DNA of 50,942 bases from Candidatus Hodarchaeaceae archaeon (lineage in GTDB: Archaea > Hadarchaeota > Hadarchaeia > Hadarchaeales > Hadarchaeaceae). Positions 23,391-32,637 of this stretch are shown one piece after another. The notes beneath the pieces were generated by a model that saw only the letters and a list, made by a program, of their open reading frames with translations, did no database searches and was not told the DNA's origin. Where the stretch lies: contig JASEGJ010000006.1 in assembly GCA_030018135.1 (NCBI GenBank), positions 1-50,942 of the forward strand. The letters run 5' to 3'. The first letter of the stretch is position 1. Each line of letters opens with the position of its first letter. Made by a program: the position numbers and the translations under genes.

Positions 23391-25283
23391 TCATTTCTCT
23401 AGTTTGTCGGCAACCCACCCGACATCCAGTTCTTCCAACTTTGCCTTTGTGGGCACGCCGGTTTCGTCCCAGCCCATCATCTGATAATACGCGGCGATGG
23501 CCTGCCCATATGCTTCCTTCGAGAGCTTCGTGCCCTTCAGCGCCCCGGCCTCGAGGGGTTGAAAGAACCGCTCTGGCAACCAGTCATCCCGCATGGTGAA
23601 ACCCTCCCTGACATTAAATGCTCGAGCCATGGTGGTAGCGCGCTCCCCGACCTTCATGAGTTCCCATACCGTCGTGTCCCAGCCCGTGACCGCATTCACC
23701 ATCTCCGCCACCTGGGGTATTTTCCACACCCTCGCGGGAGCGGTGGTGAACAGACATATGTCGAGGCAATTGCCCAAGCTCCACCAGTGTTGAAGGTAGG
23801 TAAACAGTCTGACCTTTCGCGGGCCCAGGTCGAGGCTCTTCACCGGCTCCAAGATGCCTATCGGCTTGAGCTGGTCGATGAAGAAGCCCTCCTCCTCGAA
23901 GCACGGGTCGTGCTCCATCTGGACGTGGTCGGCTCCGGTGGGCGAAACGGCATACCCAAGCCCCACGCCCGTCTTCCATCTGCCCTCGTGCATCGGTATT
24001 TCCTTGCCCTTGACGTGCATCGCAAACCTCTCGGCTCCCCCGCCGATTCTCTCGGCGGCCCATTTGACGCCCTCAGCCAGGACGTCGCCCAGCCCCTCCC
24101 GCTTGGCGATCATTTCCGTAACCTTTACTAGGGCATCGCCATTACCAAATCTGAGGTCGATTCTCCCGGTGTCCTTTTCCGTTAGGATGCCGTTTTCGAA
24201 GCACTCCATCGCGAAGGCGATCGATACCCCCGTCGAAATCGAGTCCATTCCGTATGCATTGCAGATCTCGTTGGCCTTCACCACAGCCTTCAAATCAGTG
24301 ACGCCGCAGCACGAGCCAAGCGAGGCGACCCCCTCGTACTCGGGAGCCCCGTAGGCGGGGTCGACCTTGAAGGGCTCATCCACCTTGACAGTCATCTTGC
24401 ACGCGACCGAGCACGCATAGCATGCCGTCTGCCCGACGTGCAGTGTCTCCTTCATCCTTTCCCCGCTTATCCCCTCGGCACCCTCGATGGCGCCGTCGCG
24501 GAAGTTCCTAGTCGGGAGGGCTCCTGAAGCGTTGAGCGGGAGGACGAACTGTGGGGTTCCCAGGCTATGGAGCCCTGAGACATCGGCGTTCTTCAGGTAG
24601 TTTTCGTTGAACCACTTCGCGAGGGCCCTCACCTTGTCCGGCTCCTTTATATCGATCCTCTTCGTCCCCCTCACCGCTATCGCCTTGAGGTTTTTCGACC
24701 CCATGACCGCGCCCATCCCCCCGCGGCCGTTGGCGTGCCTCAGCTCGTTGATGACGCAGCCGTATCGGACGAGTTTTTCGCCGGCCGGGCCTATCTGGGC
24801 AATCCTTATCCTGTTGTCCCCGAGCTCCTCGCGGATGCCCTCCTGGGCCTCTTTCGTCGGTTTTCCCCAGATTTTGCCGGCGTCGCGGATCTCAACTTCG
24901 CCGTCGTGGATCCAAAGGTAGACCGGCTTTTTCGCCTTCCCCTTGATGATCACCGCGTCGTAGCCGGCGAACTTCAGCTCAGGCCCCCAGTGTCCCCCCG
25001 CCTCAGCCTCGCCGTATGTGCCAGTCAGGGGCGACTTGGCGGCAACCGAGAACCTGGAGGTGCCCTGCAGGGGGGCTCCCGTGAGGACGCTCGTCGCGAA
25101 AATTAACAAGTTGTCGGGTCCTAGGGGGTCTGTACCTGGCTTGAGCTCTTTCAAGAGATAATAGAGGGCGAGGCCCCTACCTCCCACATATCTCCTGTAG
25201 AAGATCTCGTTCGACTCATCCACGGAGATTTCCTCCCCGGACAAATCAACTCGCAAAATCTTGCCGTTATATCCATATGCCAT
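23391..25283 (-). CDS. aldehyde:ferredoxin oxidoreductase family protein (tungsten), paralogue 2
   Basis: The 630-residue protein has the AOR N-terminal domain (YVGGRGLALYYLLKE, LLIFATSVLTG, AEAGGHWGPELKFAGYD, NGRGGMGAVMGSKNLKA) and cluster cysteines Cys288, Cys291, Cys295 and Cys510, the first three numbered exactly as in Pyrococcus AOR. The ATG at 25283 is preceded by GGGGTG; the frame extends further upstream into the kinase gene. It starts four bases after the PfkB-kinase stop, so sugar phosphorylation and aldehyde oxidation are probably linked. GAPOR-like or sugar-aldehyde activity is possible; the sequence does not settle it. Confidence 0.9.
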   Translation of the reverse strand: MAYGYNGKILRVDLSGEEISVDESNEIFYRRYVGGRGLALYYLLKELKPGTDPLGPDNLLIFATSVLTGAPLQGTSRFSVAAKSPLTGTYGEAEAGGHWGPELKFAGYDAVIIKGKAKKPVYLWIHDGEVEIRDAGKIWGKPTKEAQEGIREELGDNRIRIAQIGPAGEKLVRYGCVINELRHANGRGGMGAVMGSKNLKAIAVRGTKRIDIKEPDKVRALAKWFNENYLKNADVSGLHSLGTPQFVLPLNASGALPTRNFRDGAIEGAEGISGERMKETLHVGQTACYACSVACKMTVKVDEPFKVDPAYGAPEYEGVASLGSCCGVTDLKAVVKANEICNAYGMDSISTGVSIAFAMECFENGILTEKDTGRIDLRFGNGDALVKVTEMIAKREGLGDVLAEGVKWAAERIGGGAERFAMHVKGKEIPMHEGRWKTGVGLGYAVSPTGADHVQMEHDPCFEEEGFFIDQLKPIGILEPVKSLDLGPRKVRLFTYLQHWWSLGNCLDICLFTTAPARVWKIPQVAEMVNAVTGWDTTVWELMKVGERATTMARAFNVREGFTMRDDWLPERFFQPLEAGALKGTKLSKEAYGQAIAAYYQMMGWDETGVPTKAKLEELDVGWVADKLEK

Positions 25284-25287
25284 TTTT

Positions 25288-26223
25288 TCACCCCACCGGT
25301 CCCCTCTCGGGTTTGCTCGCCATAAATTCCTCAGCCTCCTTCCACCGCGGCATCGACTGCGCCCCAACCTTGGTCACGGAGAGGGCCGCGACCGCTGATG
25401 CGAAGTCGGCGGCCTCCAATGGGGCCATCCCCTTATAGATGCAACTTACGAATGCCGAGTTGAAGGCGTCGCCCGCGCCCGTCGTGTCCACCACGTTTTC
25501 GACCTTGTAAATGGGTATGCGATGTTCCCCCTCGGCCGTCACGAGTAGGGACCCGCCCTCGCCTAGGGTTATCAGGACTATCTCGGGGCCAAGGCCGAGG
25601 AGCTTTCTCGCCGCCCTCCTGACATCGGTTTCCTTCGTGAGCTCGAGGGCCCCCCTGCGGTTCGGCAGGAGGATATCCGTCATCCCCAGCAGGTCCCTGA
25701 TCGCGTCTAGGCCGTACACGGCGACGTGCCTCTCCAGGTCGAATGAAACCCTCTTGCCCGCCTCCTTCGCTATCCGCATGCACTTCCTAGCCGACTCGAT
25801 GTTCACCGCATCCGTGTGGAAGATGTCGGCTCTGGCGACGTAATCGGCCATTATTTCGTTCGCCTTGAGCACGTTTTTTTCCATGTAGGGGTCCTGAAGG
25901 ATCTGGCGGCCTCCGTGGGAATCCACGACGATGATGTTGACTGGGGTTTTAGTTTCCTTTTTCAAAAAGAAGTGCTCAACATCCATGTCGTGATTTTTGA
26001 AGTTCTGAAGTATCTCGTGGCCATTTGGGTCGTCGCCGGCCGAGCCCATGAAGCCGGACTTCACGCCCATCCGCGCCACCCCAACGCAGAAATTTGCCAC
26101 GACGCCGCCGCACTGCCTCGCGAAATCCTTTATCCAAATTTTGTCGTCGGGCCTACAGAACTCCTCGACGAGGACGAATTCATCTATCGAACTTACGCCC
26201 AAGCCTACGATTTTCGCGGCCAT
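25288..26223 (-). CDS. PfkB-family carbohydrate kinase
   Basis: Ribokinase-fold kinase of 311 residues. The N-terminal GG motif is QCGGVVANFCVGVARMG, and the C-terminal signature DTTGAGDAF (246-254) holds the anion hole and catalytic Asp252. Family members phosphorylate sugars, 2-keto-3-deoxygluconate or nucleosides. Its link to an AOR gene favours a sugar or sugar-acid substrate, but the substrate loop gives no clear match. ATG at 26223 is the first codon of the family homology (AAKIVGLGVSSIDEF). Confidence 0.88.
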   Translation of the reverse strand: MAAKIVGLGVSSIDEFVLVEEFCRPDDKIWIKDFARQCGGVVANFCVGVARMGVKSGFMGSAGDDPNGHEILQNFKNHDMDVEHFFLKKETKTPVNIIVVDSHGGRQILQDPYMEKNVLKANEIMADYVARADIFHTDAVNIESARKCMRIAKEAGKRVSFDLERHVAVYGLDAIRDLLGMTDILLPNRRGALELTKETDVRRAARKLLGLGPEIVLITLGEGGSLLVTAEGEHRIPIYKVENVVDTTGAGDAFNSAFVSCIYKGMAPLEAADFASAVAALSVTKVGAQSMPRWKEAEEFMASKPERGPVG

Positions 26224-26399
26224 GCTCCAACCTCGCCAATTTTGCCATTTTACCTAAATCTGATTGATTTTAAGTCTTTCGCCTGCTCGCTCCTCGAAAT
26301 TTTCAATCCTCCTTTTCGAGACAACTCCTTGAAACCTGACCAGCTCGGGGATGAGGACAAGCCTTTTGGGGCCAACTCTCATTCTGAGTTTTACCAAAG

Positions 26400-26852
26400 T
26401 TATACTTCGGCCCCCGATTTATCGAAAAGTTTTGGATGCGCCGCGTCTCTACGAAAGTTTTCCTCCCCTAGGCCCTTACGAAAAGCCAGTTCAAACATGG
26501 GCATGAGATCTATTTGAACCTCATCCAGCCTTTTTACTTCCCTGTTCCTCCCCTCGTGCAACAAAACCCATTTATTTAGCTTTAACACTCCCAAGAGCTT
26601 TGCCAGCTCGCTGACTTCAGCCGTTGCCTTGACTTCTACTGGAGTTATGCCACCATCCTTCAAAATAAAATCGACCTCCCTTCCTTTTTCCTTCCAGTAG
26701 AACTTTGCATCGAGCAAAGAAGATGCAATGCATTCCAGCAACTTCCCCTTCTCTATTTCCCTGTACAGACCGAAGACAAGCGACCAGTGGTAGGGGTAAA
26801 CCTTCTGAAGCTTTCTGCTCGCGATCAGCATCGAAATTCTGAAATTTTTCAC
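26400..26852 (-). pseudogene. C-terminal fragment of a DUF4143-type AAA ATPase
   Basis: The frame encodes only the last third of a DUF4143 protein: SRKLQKVYPYHWSLVFGLY, GKLLECIASSLLDAKFYWKEK, GREVDFILKDGG and PVEVKA, followed by a tail. This is the endonuclease-like C-terminal region (EVDF...EVKA). The ATPase and N-terminal parts are missing. It is head-to-head with another truncated copy at 26866; the likely start of a translated product (ATG 26831) has no clear ribosome-binding site. Confidence 0.7.
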
Positions 26853-26865
26853 AAAAGATTACATT

Positions 26866-27828
26866 TTGTTCGATGAAATCCAGAATTTGGACGGTTGGGA
26901 GCTTTTTGTCAACAGGCTCAAGAGAAAAGGCCTGAACCTCACCCTCACCGGCTCGAATTCTAAACTGTTGAGCAAGGAGCTAGCAACGCATCTAACTGGC
27001 AGGTACCTGGAGATAAAAATTTTGCCGTTCTCCTTCAGGGAATTTCTGGAGACGAAGAAGTTTGAGATCGGGGAGATGGACCTGATTTCAAAGGAGACAC
27101 GTGGCGGACTGCTGAATCTTTTAACAGGATATCTCGAAAACGGCGGGTATCCAGAAGTCGTCATCAAAGGATACGGGAGGGACTATTTGAAAACTCTCTT
27201 CGATGGAATAATCTTCAAGGACATAGTAAAGAGGTACAACGTGAGATATTCAAGCAAACTCTACGAGCTGGCCCTGTACCTAGCATCCGCGATCTCGAAA
27301 AGCGCGTCCTACACAAAAATAAAGAACAGCTTGGATTTCAGGAGCGTGCACACAGTGGAAAATTACATGAAATATCTGGAGGAGGCCTACCTTTTCGTGA
27401 CGCTAAACAGATTCTCCTACAAGCTAAAAGAGCAGCTGAAGTCTCCCAAGAAGACCTATTGCATTGACACTGGCCTGGCCAATGCGGTCGGGTTTAAATT
27501 CACGGAGAACACCGGCGGGACGATGGAAAACTTAGTTGCCATAGAACTCATCCGCAGGGGCTCTGAAATCTATTACTGGAAAAATCATTTTGGGGAAGAG
27601 GTGGATTTTGTTGTCAAGGAGGGCTATAGGATCAAACAGGCGATCCAAGTAACGTATGTTTCAAGTAAAAAGGAGTTGGAAAGAAGGGAAATGAAGGCGC
27701 TTGTAAAGGCGTCGAAGGAGTTGAAGTGCCGGAACTTGCTCGTCATAACTTGGGACTATGAGGGGGCCGAGAAATACCAAGATAGAAAAATTAAATTTTT
27801 ACCGCTGTGGAAATGGCTGCTGAGCTAG
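26866..27828 (+). pseudogene. DUF4143-type AAA ATPase lacking its Walker A half
   Basis: The frame starts at the Walker B strand (YILFDEIQNLDGWELFVNRL) and continues with LTLTGSNSKLLSKELATHL, LPFSFREFL, and the DUF4143 region with ENYMKYLEEAYLFVTLNRFS, YCIDTGLANAVGFKF and EEVDFVVKEGY. The P-loop half that should lie upstream is absent and replaced by the inverted fragment. The TTG at 26866 merely opens the frame. Without Walker A the product cannot hydrolyse ATP, so it is called a remnant, although the reading frame is otherwise clean. Confidence 0.75.
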
Positions 27829-28082
27829 AAATACGTTGACTTTGTCCGCCTCGGCCAAATTGCTTGAGTAACCTATATCCAACAGCCTCGAGTGTGTCAT
27901 CTAAAGTTGGAAAGAGCCAGAGCTTCCGCCTGCAGACTTAGCTGGGTGCCGGTGTGAGCTCTGGGGATGGATTCTGCATGATTTTTCGGAGACTATTGTG
28001 CAACCACTCGGCTCCAACATTTTTTAGAGATCAGTTAGCTCTGACTTAAGATGACTGGTTGAAGGACCTGATAAACAGACGC

Positions 28083-29402
28083 CTAGGGCGAAAATCGCCT
28101 GGCTGGGAGGATGAGCAGAAATGCCGGCACCGGTGCCGCCACGAGGTTGATTTTCTCCAGATAGTAGATGTGCTCCCCCCCCAGCAGGACCTTGTTTTTG
28201 ATCCCAACCTTGGGGAAGTCACTCGCCCCAGCCGCCGTCTGCCACTTAACCTCAATACCCACATCACCAACGACGAAGTCAACTTCCCGCTTGTCGGAGA
28301 AGAAATACACGTCTTTGAGGCTCCTCCTCAGGTGCTCCCCCACGACCCCTTCCACCAAGCTCGGGAGATCCGGGCTCACGGAGAGATACCTGCAGAAGAC
28401 CCGGTACAAAAACGGGTCCAAGAGGTAAACCTTCCGCTCTTTCCTGAAGAGGGGCACTTTTCGCGAGAGATCGAGCTGGTGGTAGCTCCTGAGCGCGTAC
28501 AGCCCCTCGAGGATCTCCAAGTAGTCACGCACCGTCAGATGGGATCCCACCTCCATCTCCTTCGCGATGGAGTTCAGGGAGAACTTGTTCCCGTAGCGCC
28601 GGAGAACCCCAAGCAGTACGGAGAGGGCCGTTTTTTCGCTCCGGCCGAGCTTTGTGACGTCGAACATGACGGCGTCGAAACAGCTCCTGTACGTGTCCTC
28701 CCTTATCCCCCCCTCCTCGATGAGTTCGAAAAACGCCCTCGGGTAACCCCCGCATTCGAGGAACGTGTGGAAGAGTCTCCTGATCTCGTCGAAAAATGGG
28801 ACGAGTTCCCTTGCAGAGTTCAGGATGTCCTTTGGACGGAATGCCCCAGCACCGATGGACATCAATTTTTGCTTCAGCACCTCGCTCCCGAAAAGTGTGC
28901 AAAACTCCCTGAAACCCAGCGGGAGGAACTCCTTCACCTCCATCGGCCTGCCTGGGAACCTCTCCCGCTTGAGCCCGATCGAGGAGGAGCCCGTGACCTT
29001 GATGGTCTTGTCCCTTGAAAGCGGGGAATCGAGCAGAAATTTCACCGCCTTTTCCCAGCCATCCACGGACGTCACTTCGTCGAGGAAGACATATCTGTGG
29101 CCCTCACCCGCCAAGAGGTCAAATGTTCTGATCACCTCGATGATGTCGTCGCCGTCCCGGAGCATGTCGCAGGCGAAGAGGAGGATGTTCTTGGGATTCA
29201 CCTTCTCTAGGAGGTCGTTCACCATCAGCTTCAGGTACGTGGTCTTCCCCGTTTGCCTGGGTCCTACCACTAGGCAGTTGCCGGGCTCGAAGCCGTAGAG
29301 GAGCCTGTGCTTCCGCCCCATCGCATTTTTTACCTTTTCGTCTTCTCGAATTCTGGTCTTATCCGCCCACCATGGGTTCTGAAGCGCGAGGCGGCTTTCC
29401 AT
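28083..29402 (-). CDS. complete DUF4143-type AAA ATPase
   Basis: The 439-residue protein has Walker A VGPRQTGKTTYLK, Walker B region YVFLDEVTSVDGWEK, the sensor IKVTGSSSIGLKRERFPGR, PLGFREFCTLFG, a winged-helix-like stretch (KTALSVLLGVLRRYGNKFSLNSIA in parts) and the C-terminal VYLLDPFLYRVFCRY, FFSDKREVDFVVGDVGIEVKW. Such ATPases are common in archaea and of uncertain role; some are thought to act in mobile-element or defence contexts. A strong AT-rich promoter (TATATATAA) lies before the ATG. It is the only intact copy of three in this region. Confidence 0.85.
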   Translation of the reverse strand: MESRLALQNPWWADKTRIREDEKVKNAMGRKHRLLYGFEPGNCLVVGPRQTGKTTYLKLMVNDLLEKVNPKNILLFACDMLRDGDDIIEVIRTFDLLAGEGHRYVFLDEVTSVDGWEKAVKFLLDSPLSRDKTIKVTGSSSIGLKRERFPGRPMEVKEFLPLGFREFCTLFGSEVLKQKLMSIGAGAFRPKDILNSARELVPFFDEIRRLFHTFLECGGYPRAFFELIEEGGIREDTYRSCFDAVMFDVTKLGRSEKTALSVLLGVLRRYGNKFSLNSIAKEMEVGSHLTVRDYLEILEGLYALRSYHQLDLSRKVPLFRKERKVYLLDPFLYRVFCRYLSVSPDLPSLVEGVVGEHLRRSLKDVYFFSDKREVDFVVGDVGIEVKWQTAAGASDFPKVGIKNKVLLGGEHIYYLEKINLVAAPVPAFLLILPARRFSP

Positions 29403-29423
29403 AGTTGTAATTAAACTAACAAG

Positions 29424-29438
29424 TTATATATAAATATA
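29424..29438 (-). promoter_or_regulatory. AT-rich TATA element of the DUF4143 ATPase gene
   Basis: The minus strand carries TTTATATATAAC about 25-35 bases before the ATG at 29402. The position fits an archaeal TATA box giving a nearly leaderless mRNA. Confidence 0.5.
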
Positions 29439-29485
29439 TTGTTATTATGATTACAAGTTAGGAGACGATTGCGCTGTTTTTCCTA

Positions 29486-29722
29486 TCAATAAAAGCCCCT
29501 GATGCGGATTATTTGACCCAGATCCTTTCGGACCCAGATCCTTTCGATTCCACGCACCTTATCGAACTCCTGATCCTCGCTCGCGATTCTTTTTATCCCG
29601 GCCTTTTCCATCGTGGCCAAGTGGATCGCGTCGGAGGGTTTCAGCTCGTGCTCCAAAAGGTACTTCTCCATGGGCCTCAGGTCGGACTCCTCAATGGGGA
29701 TAACCTCGACATACGGGAGCGG
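29486..29722 (-). pseudogene. N-terminally truncated PIN (VapC-like) domain
   Basis: The open stretch encodes the C-terminal half of a PIN protein: YVEVIPIEESDLRPMEKYLL, then LKPSDAIHLATMEKAGIK and IASEDQEFDKVRGIERIW. The Asp of SDAIHLA and Asp of SEDQEFD fit the third and fourth acids. The first acid and half the fold are missing; a stop codon (29728-29726) precedes the frame. The lost part seems cut off by the junction with the Cas6-like fragment. Confidence 0.65.
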
Positions 29723-29955
29723 ATTTCAGGTGCAGGGGGGAGGTCAAACCCATAGCCAAACACTACCACAGGCTCATCGGCTACTCCCGGCGCTCTGGAC
29801 GGCGCGAGTTCTGGAACTGCTGGACCGGCATTGCCGAGTACAGGTTCGATGAACTGGACGAGACCGGGCAGTGGCTGCTGGGGGTGGGCCGGGTGCTGGG
29901 AACGGGTGCAAAATCCTCGTTCGGGCTCGGCTTCTTCAGCGTTCAGCCCATGTGA
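29704..29955 (+). pseudogene. C-terminal fragment resembling Cas6 (RAMP-fold)
   Basis: The frame between a stop at 29701 and TGA at 29953 encodes IAKHYHRLIGYSRRSGRREF, then WTGIAEYRFDELDETGQWLL and GVGRVLGTGAKSSFGLGFF. The final glycine-rich GTGAKSSFGLGFF recalls the G-loop of Cas6 endoribonucleases, which process CRISPR RNA. No start codon with a ribosome-binding site and no N-terminal RAMP half is present. The call rests on one loop plus the preceding GIAEYRF strand, so it is moderate at best. No CRISPR array was found nearby. Confidence 0.4.
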
Positions 29956-29984
29956 TCTCAGAAATCGTAGAGGAAGGTGGCGCT

Positions 29985-30686
29985 CTAGATTTTTCCCGCG
30001 AGCCACCTCAGGATCTGACATCCGAATTTGAGGTACAGGTTGCCCAGCTCGGTCCCGTCTACCTCTTTCCTCTCCCTCCCCCAATCCACCATCCCGCCGA
30101 CCCAGTGGGGCGAGAGGTCTGTGGTAAAGGCGAGGGTCCTACCCTTCCCATACTTTCCGACCACGAGCAACGGGTGTTCTTCCTCAGCCAGCTTCACCCC
30201 TTCGACCCTGTCCTTGCCGAGGGATTCTATCCTCCTCAGGATCAGCAGGACCTCGGCATCGGTCTTCGGCACGACCTTGTTGTACCCGCAAACGGTTGGG
30301 GCGTCCTCCCATGGCAACTCCCTCAGGATGGCGTGATCCTTTTTCTTGATTATTTTGAATCCGTTTGGGTCGTTGACCCTGTCGTCCCGGGGCAAGCATT
30401 TCACCGGCAGTACCTCTTCGACGGGCGTTTTTCCCCAATTCCCGTTGGAGCCCGTGAAGGACCACCATCCGCCTATCATCCCCAGGCCCTTGCCCTTCTC
30501 CACGTACTTTTTCAGGAGTTCCATTTTCTCCTTGCTCAGCTCTTTGGCTGGGGCGTCGCTTATCACGACGACATCGTAATCCTCAAGCTTCGAGGGCATC
30601 TCCCCGAGCTTGCCCGGGGGCAGGCGGAGGAAATCGAACCCGCAGTTCTTCGTCACGGCTATCAGATATCTCGCGTACTGCTCCAA
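29985..30686 (-). CDS. glutamine-amidotransferase-like protein (GATase1-like)
   Basis: A 233-residue protein with the class I amidotransferase-like fold. DYDVVVISDAPAKELSKEKM leads to YVEKGKGLGMIGGWWSFTG, where the nucleophile-turn lacks a catalytic Cys (GMIGGWW), and VEEVLPVKCLPRDD plus LAFTTDLSPHWVGGM follow. Members of this putative family are often without the Cys-His-Glu triad and of unknown role. Start ATG 30686; the last base pairs run to 29985. The neighbours do not define a pathway. Confidence 0.7.
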   Translation of the reverse strand: MEQYARYLIAVTKNCGFDFLRLPPGKLGEMPSKLEDYDVVVISDAPAKELSKEKMELLKKYVEKGKGLGMIGGWWSFTGSNGNWGKTPVEEVLPVKCLPRDDRVNDPNGFKIIKKKDHAILRELPWEDAPTVCGYNKVVPKTDAEVLLILRRIESLGKDRVEGVKLAEEEHPLLVVGKYGKGRTLAFTTDLSPHWVGGMVDWGRERKEVDGTELGNLYLKFGCQILRWLAGKI

Positions 30687-30844
30687 TTCACCAAGTATCC
30701 GCTCGCATGGTTTAAGATACGGCGTCTAAATTTAAAGCTTTGTGTTACAACTACGACGAATTTTGCACGCCCGTAGAAAAAACCACGACGCATATACGTC
30801 ATTCGCGCGTTCGCCGGCCGTAGGTGCTGCTTTAAAAAGCTAAG

Positions 30845-32626
30845 CTAAAATTCAAGCAAGCCCAATTGCCTCAGCTTTTCCTCGGTCGGCACACCGCTGG
30901 AGTCCCAGCCCCTAGAGGCGTAGTAGCTCGGCAGCATGCTCGCTACCATGGACCTGCGCCCCCTGGATGGGCCCTCGGGCATGGGCTCCTCCGCCAGCCG
31001 CTTGGGCAGCACATCGTCCTTCGCCCCGAGGCCCTCGCGGATGTTGTACAGTCGCTCCAAGTTCCATATTCGCTCGCCCACGGTCATGATATCCTCGTCG
31101 GTGAACTCGATGCCGGTCGCGGCCGTAAGCAACTTCGCGTACTGCACGGCCCCAAGCGCGAAGGTCGTGAACCTGCAGAGCACGAGCGAGTCGACGGCCG
31201 CTGATAGGTCCTGAAGTATTATCGTCATCTCCGCCTTGTCGCTGGCCGAGAAGCGCTCCATCAACTTCGGCGCGCCGAGTATTTCGGGCGCGATCATGTA
31301 CGCTCGAAGGTGACAGCCCCCTCTATTGCTCGTGGCGTACGCCAAACCCTGTCCCTGGGCGCCCCTCGGGTCGTAAGCTGGCAGCTCCAAGCCCTTGACG
31401 GACATGGAAAGCTCTGGGAGCCCGCGCCCCCCCGCGAGCCTAGCTGACCCCTCCGCCAGCTCATCGCCGATCCCCTCGCGCACCCCAGTAGCCCTCGTCA
31501 GATCCACGATTGCCCTGGCATCGCCGAATTTAGGTCCGTCCAGCTTCCCCCTCTCGCCCAGCTCCATCGCGCAGCCTATGGTGCTGCCCATCGAGATCGT
31601 GTCCAATCCGAGGTCGTTGCACAGGAGGTTTGCCTCGGCTATGGCGGCGAGGTCATCGACGCCGCACTGCGCGCCGAATGCCCAGATCGTCCCGTACTCT
31701 GGCCCCTCCCCCTCGACATCTCCGACCTTCGTCACCCTGCCGCAGGCGATCGGGCACCCGAAGCATCCCCTATTTCTCACCAAGGTGGTCTCGGCTATCG
31801 TCTCGCCGCTCGTCTTGTCCGCCGTCGGAAAAACACCCGCCCGGAAGTTGCGCGTCGGGTAGATGCCGTGCTCGTTGATTATGTTCACAAGCACGGCGGT
31901 GCCGCAGGTGGGCAGGGCTGTGCCGGTGATGGGGTCCTCCCTCAGCAGCTTTTGGCACTCCCTCACGCAAACGTCGAACGATCCCTCGTCGGCTATCTTT
32001 GGTCGACCGCTGCCCCGGACGGCTATCGCCTTCAAGAGCTTGCTGCCCATCACAGCGCCGACGCCGCCTCGACCAGCGGCTCGATGCTTGTCGTTGACGA
32101 TGGCCGCGATCCTGACGAGCCTTTCCCCCGCGGGGCCTATGCACGCCACCCTAGCCCTGCTGTTGCCCACCTGCCTGCAGATGGCATCCGTGGTGGCGTG
32201 CGTCCCCATGCCCCAAATGTCCGAGGCATCCCTCAGCTCGGCCTCCCCATCGTGCACCCATAGGTAAACCGGCTCCCTCGCCTGTCCCTTGATCACGATG
32301 GCATCCACGCCCGCGAATTTGAGTTCCGCCCCCCAATTGCCTCCTGAGTTTGCATCGAATATCGTGCCCGTCAAGGGCGATTTGGTCACCACGCAATGGC
32401 GCCCGGAGGTCGGTGCCAAGGTGCCGGTCAGCGGCCCCGTCGCGAACACCAATAAGTTATCCGGATCGAATGGCCCTACATCGTGCCTGACCCTATCGTA
32501 GAGAAGCCTCACCCCGAGCCCACGGCCCCCTATCAGATCTCGCGCGAGTTCCTCGTCCAGCCCCACCTCTGTTATCCTCTCCCCAGACAAGTCGACCTCC
32601 AAGATCTTGCCGGCCCAGCCGTACAT
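30845..32626 (-). CDS. aldehyde:ferredoxin oxidoreductase family protein (tungsten), paralogue 3
   Basis: The 593-residue protein has LIGGRGLGVRLLYDRV, LLVFATGPLTGTLAP, ANSGGNWGAELKFAGVDA and AGRGGVGAVMGSKLLKA, plus cluster cysteines Cys288, Cys291, Cys295 (CFGCPIAC) and Cys484. It starts at ATG 32626, 11 bases after the DapA-like gene stop, so the two genes form one operon. At 593 residues it is close in size to AOR of Pyrococcus (605). Substrate unknown. The ORF is open far upstream of this ATG but without homology. Confidence 0.9.
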   Translation of the reverse strand: MYGWAGKILEVDLSGERITEVGLDEELARDLIGGRGLGVRLLYDRVRHDVGPFDPDNLLVFATGPLTGTLAPTSGRHCVVTKSPLTGTIFDANSGGNWGAELKFAGVDAIVIKGQAREPVYLWVHDGEAELRDASDIWGMGTHATTDAICRQVGNSRARVACIGPAGERLVRIAAIVNDKHRAAGRGGVGAVMGSKLLKAIAVRGSGRPKIADEGSFDVCVRECQKLLREDPITGTALPTCGTAVLVNIINEHGIYPTRNFRAGVFPTADKTSGETIAETTLVRNRGCFGCPIACGRVTKVGDVEGEGPEYGTIWAFGAQCGVDDLAAIAEANLLCNDLGLDTISMGSTIGCAMELGERGKLDGPKFGDARAIVDLTRATGVREGIGDELAEGSARLAGGRGLPELSMSVKGLELPAYDPRGAQGQGLAYATSNRGGCHLRAYMIAPEILGAPKLMERFSASDKAEMTIILQDLSAAVDSLVLCRFTTFALGAVQYAKLLTAATGIEFTDEDIMTVGERIWNLERLYNIREGLGAKDDVLPKRLAEEPMPEGPSRGRRSMVASMLPSYYASRGWDSSGVPTEEKLRQLGLLEF

Positions 32627-32637
32627 CTCCGCTCGCC

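Noticed and set aside
26254-26382. Small minus-strand frame of 42 codons after the DUF4143 fragment
   Set aside because: It has an ATG but no clear ribosome-binding site, homology or overlap with a neighbour; too weak to call.
28059-29018. Long plus-strand frame of about 319 codons
   Set aside because: It runs antisense to the complete DUF4143 ATPase, whose minus-strand reading has clear Walker motifs. No homology or start signal on the plus strand.
29871-30776. Plus-strand frame of about 300 codons
   Set aside because: Antisense to the amidotransferase-like gene, no recognisable motif.
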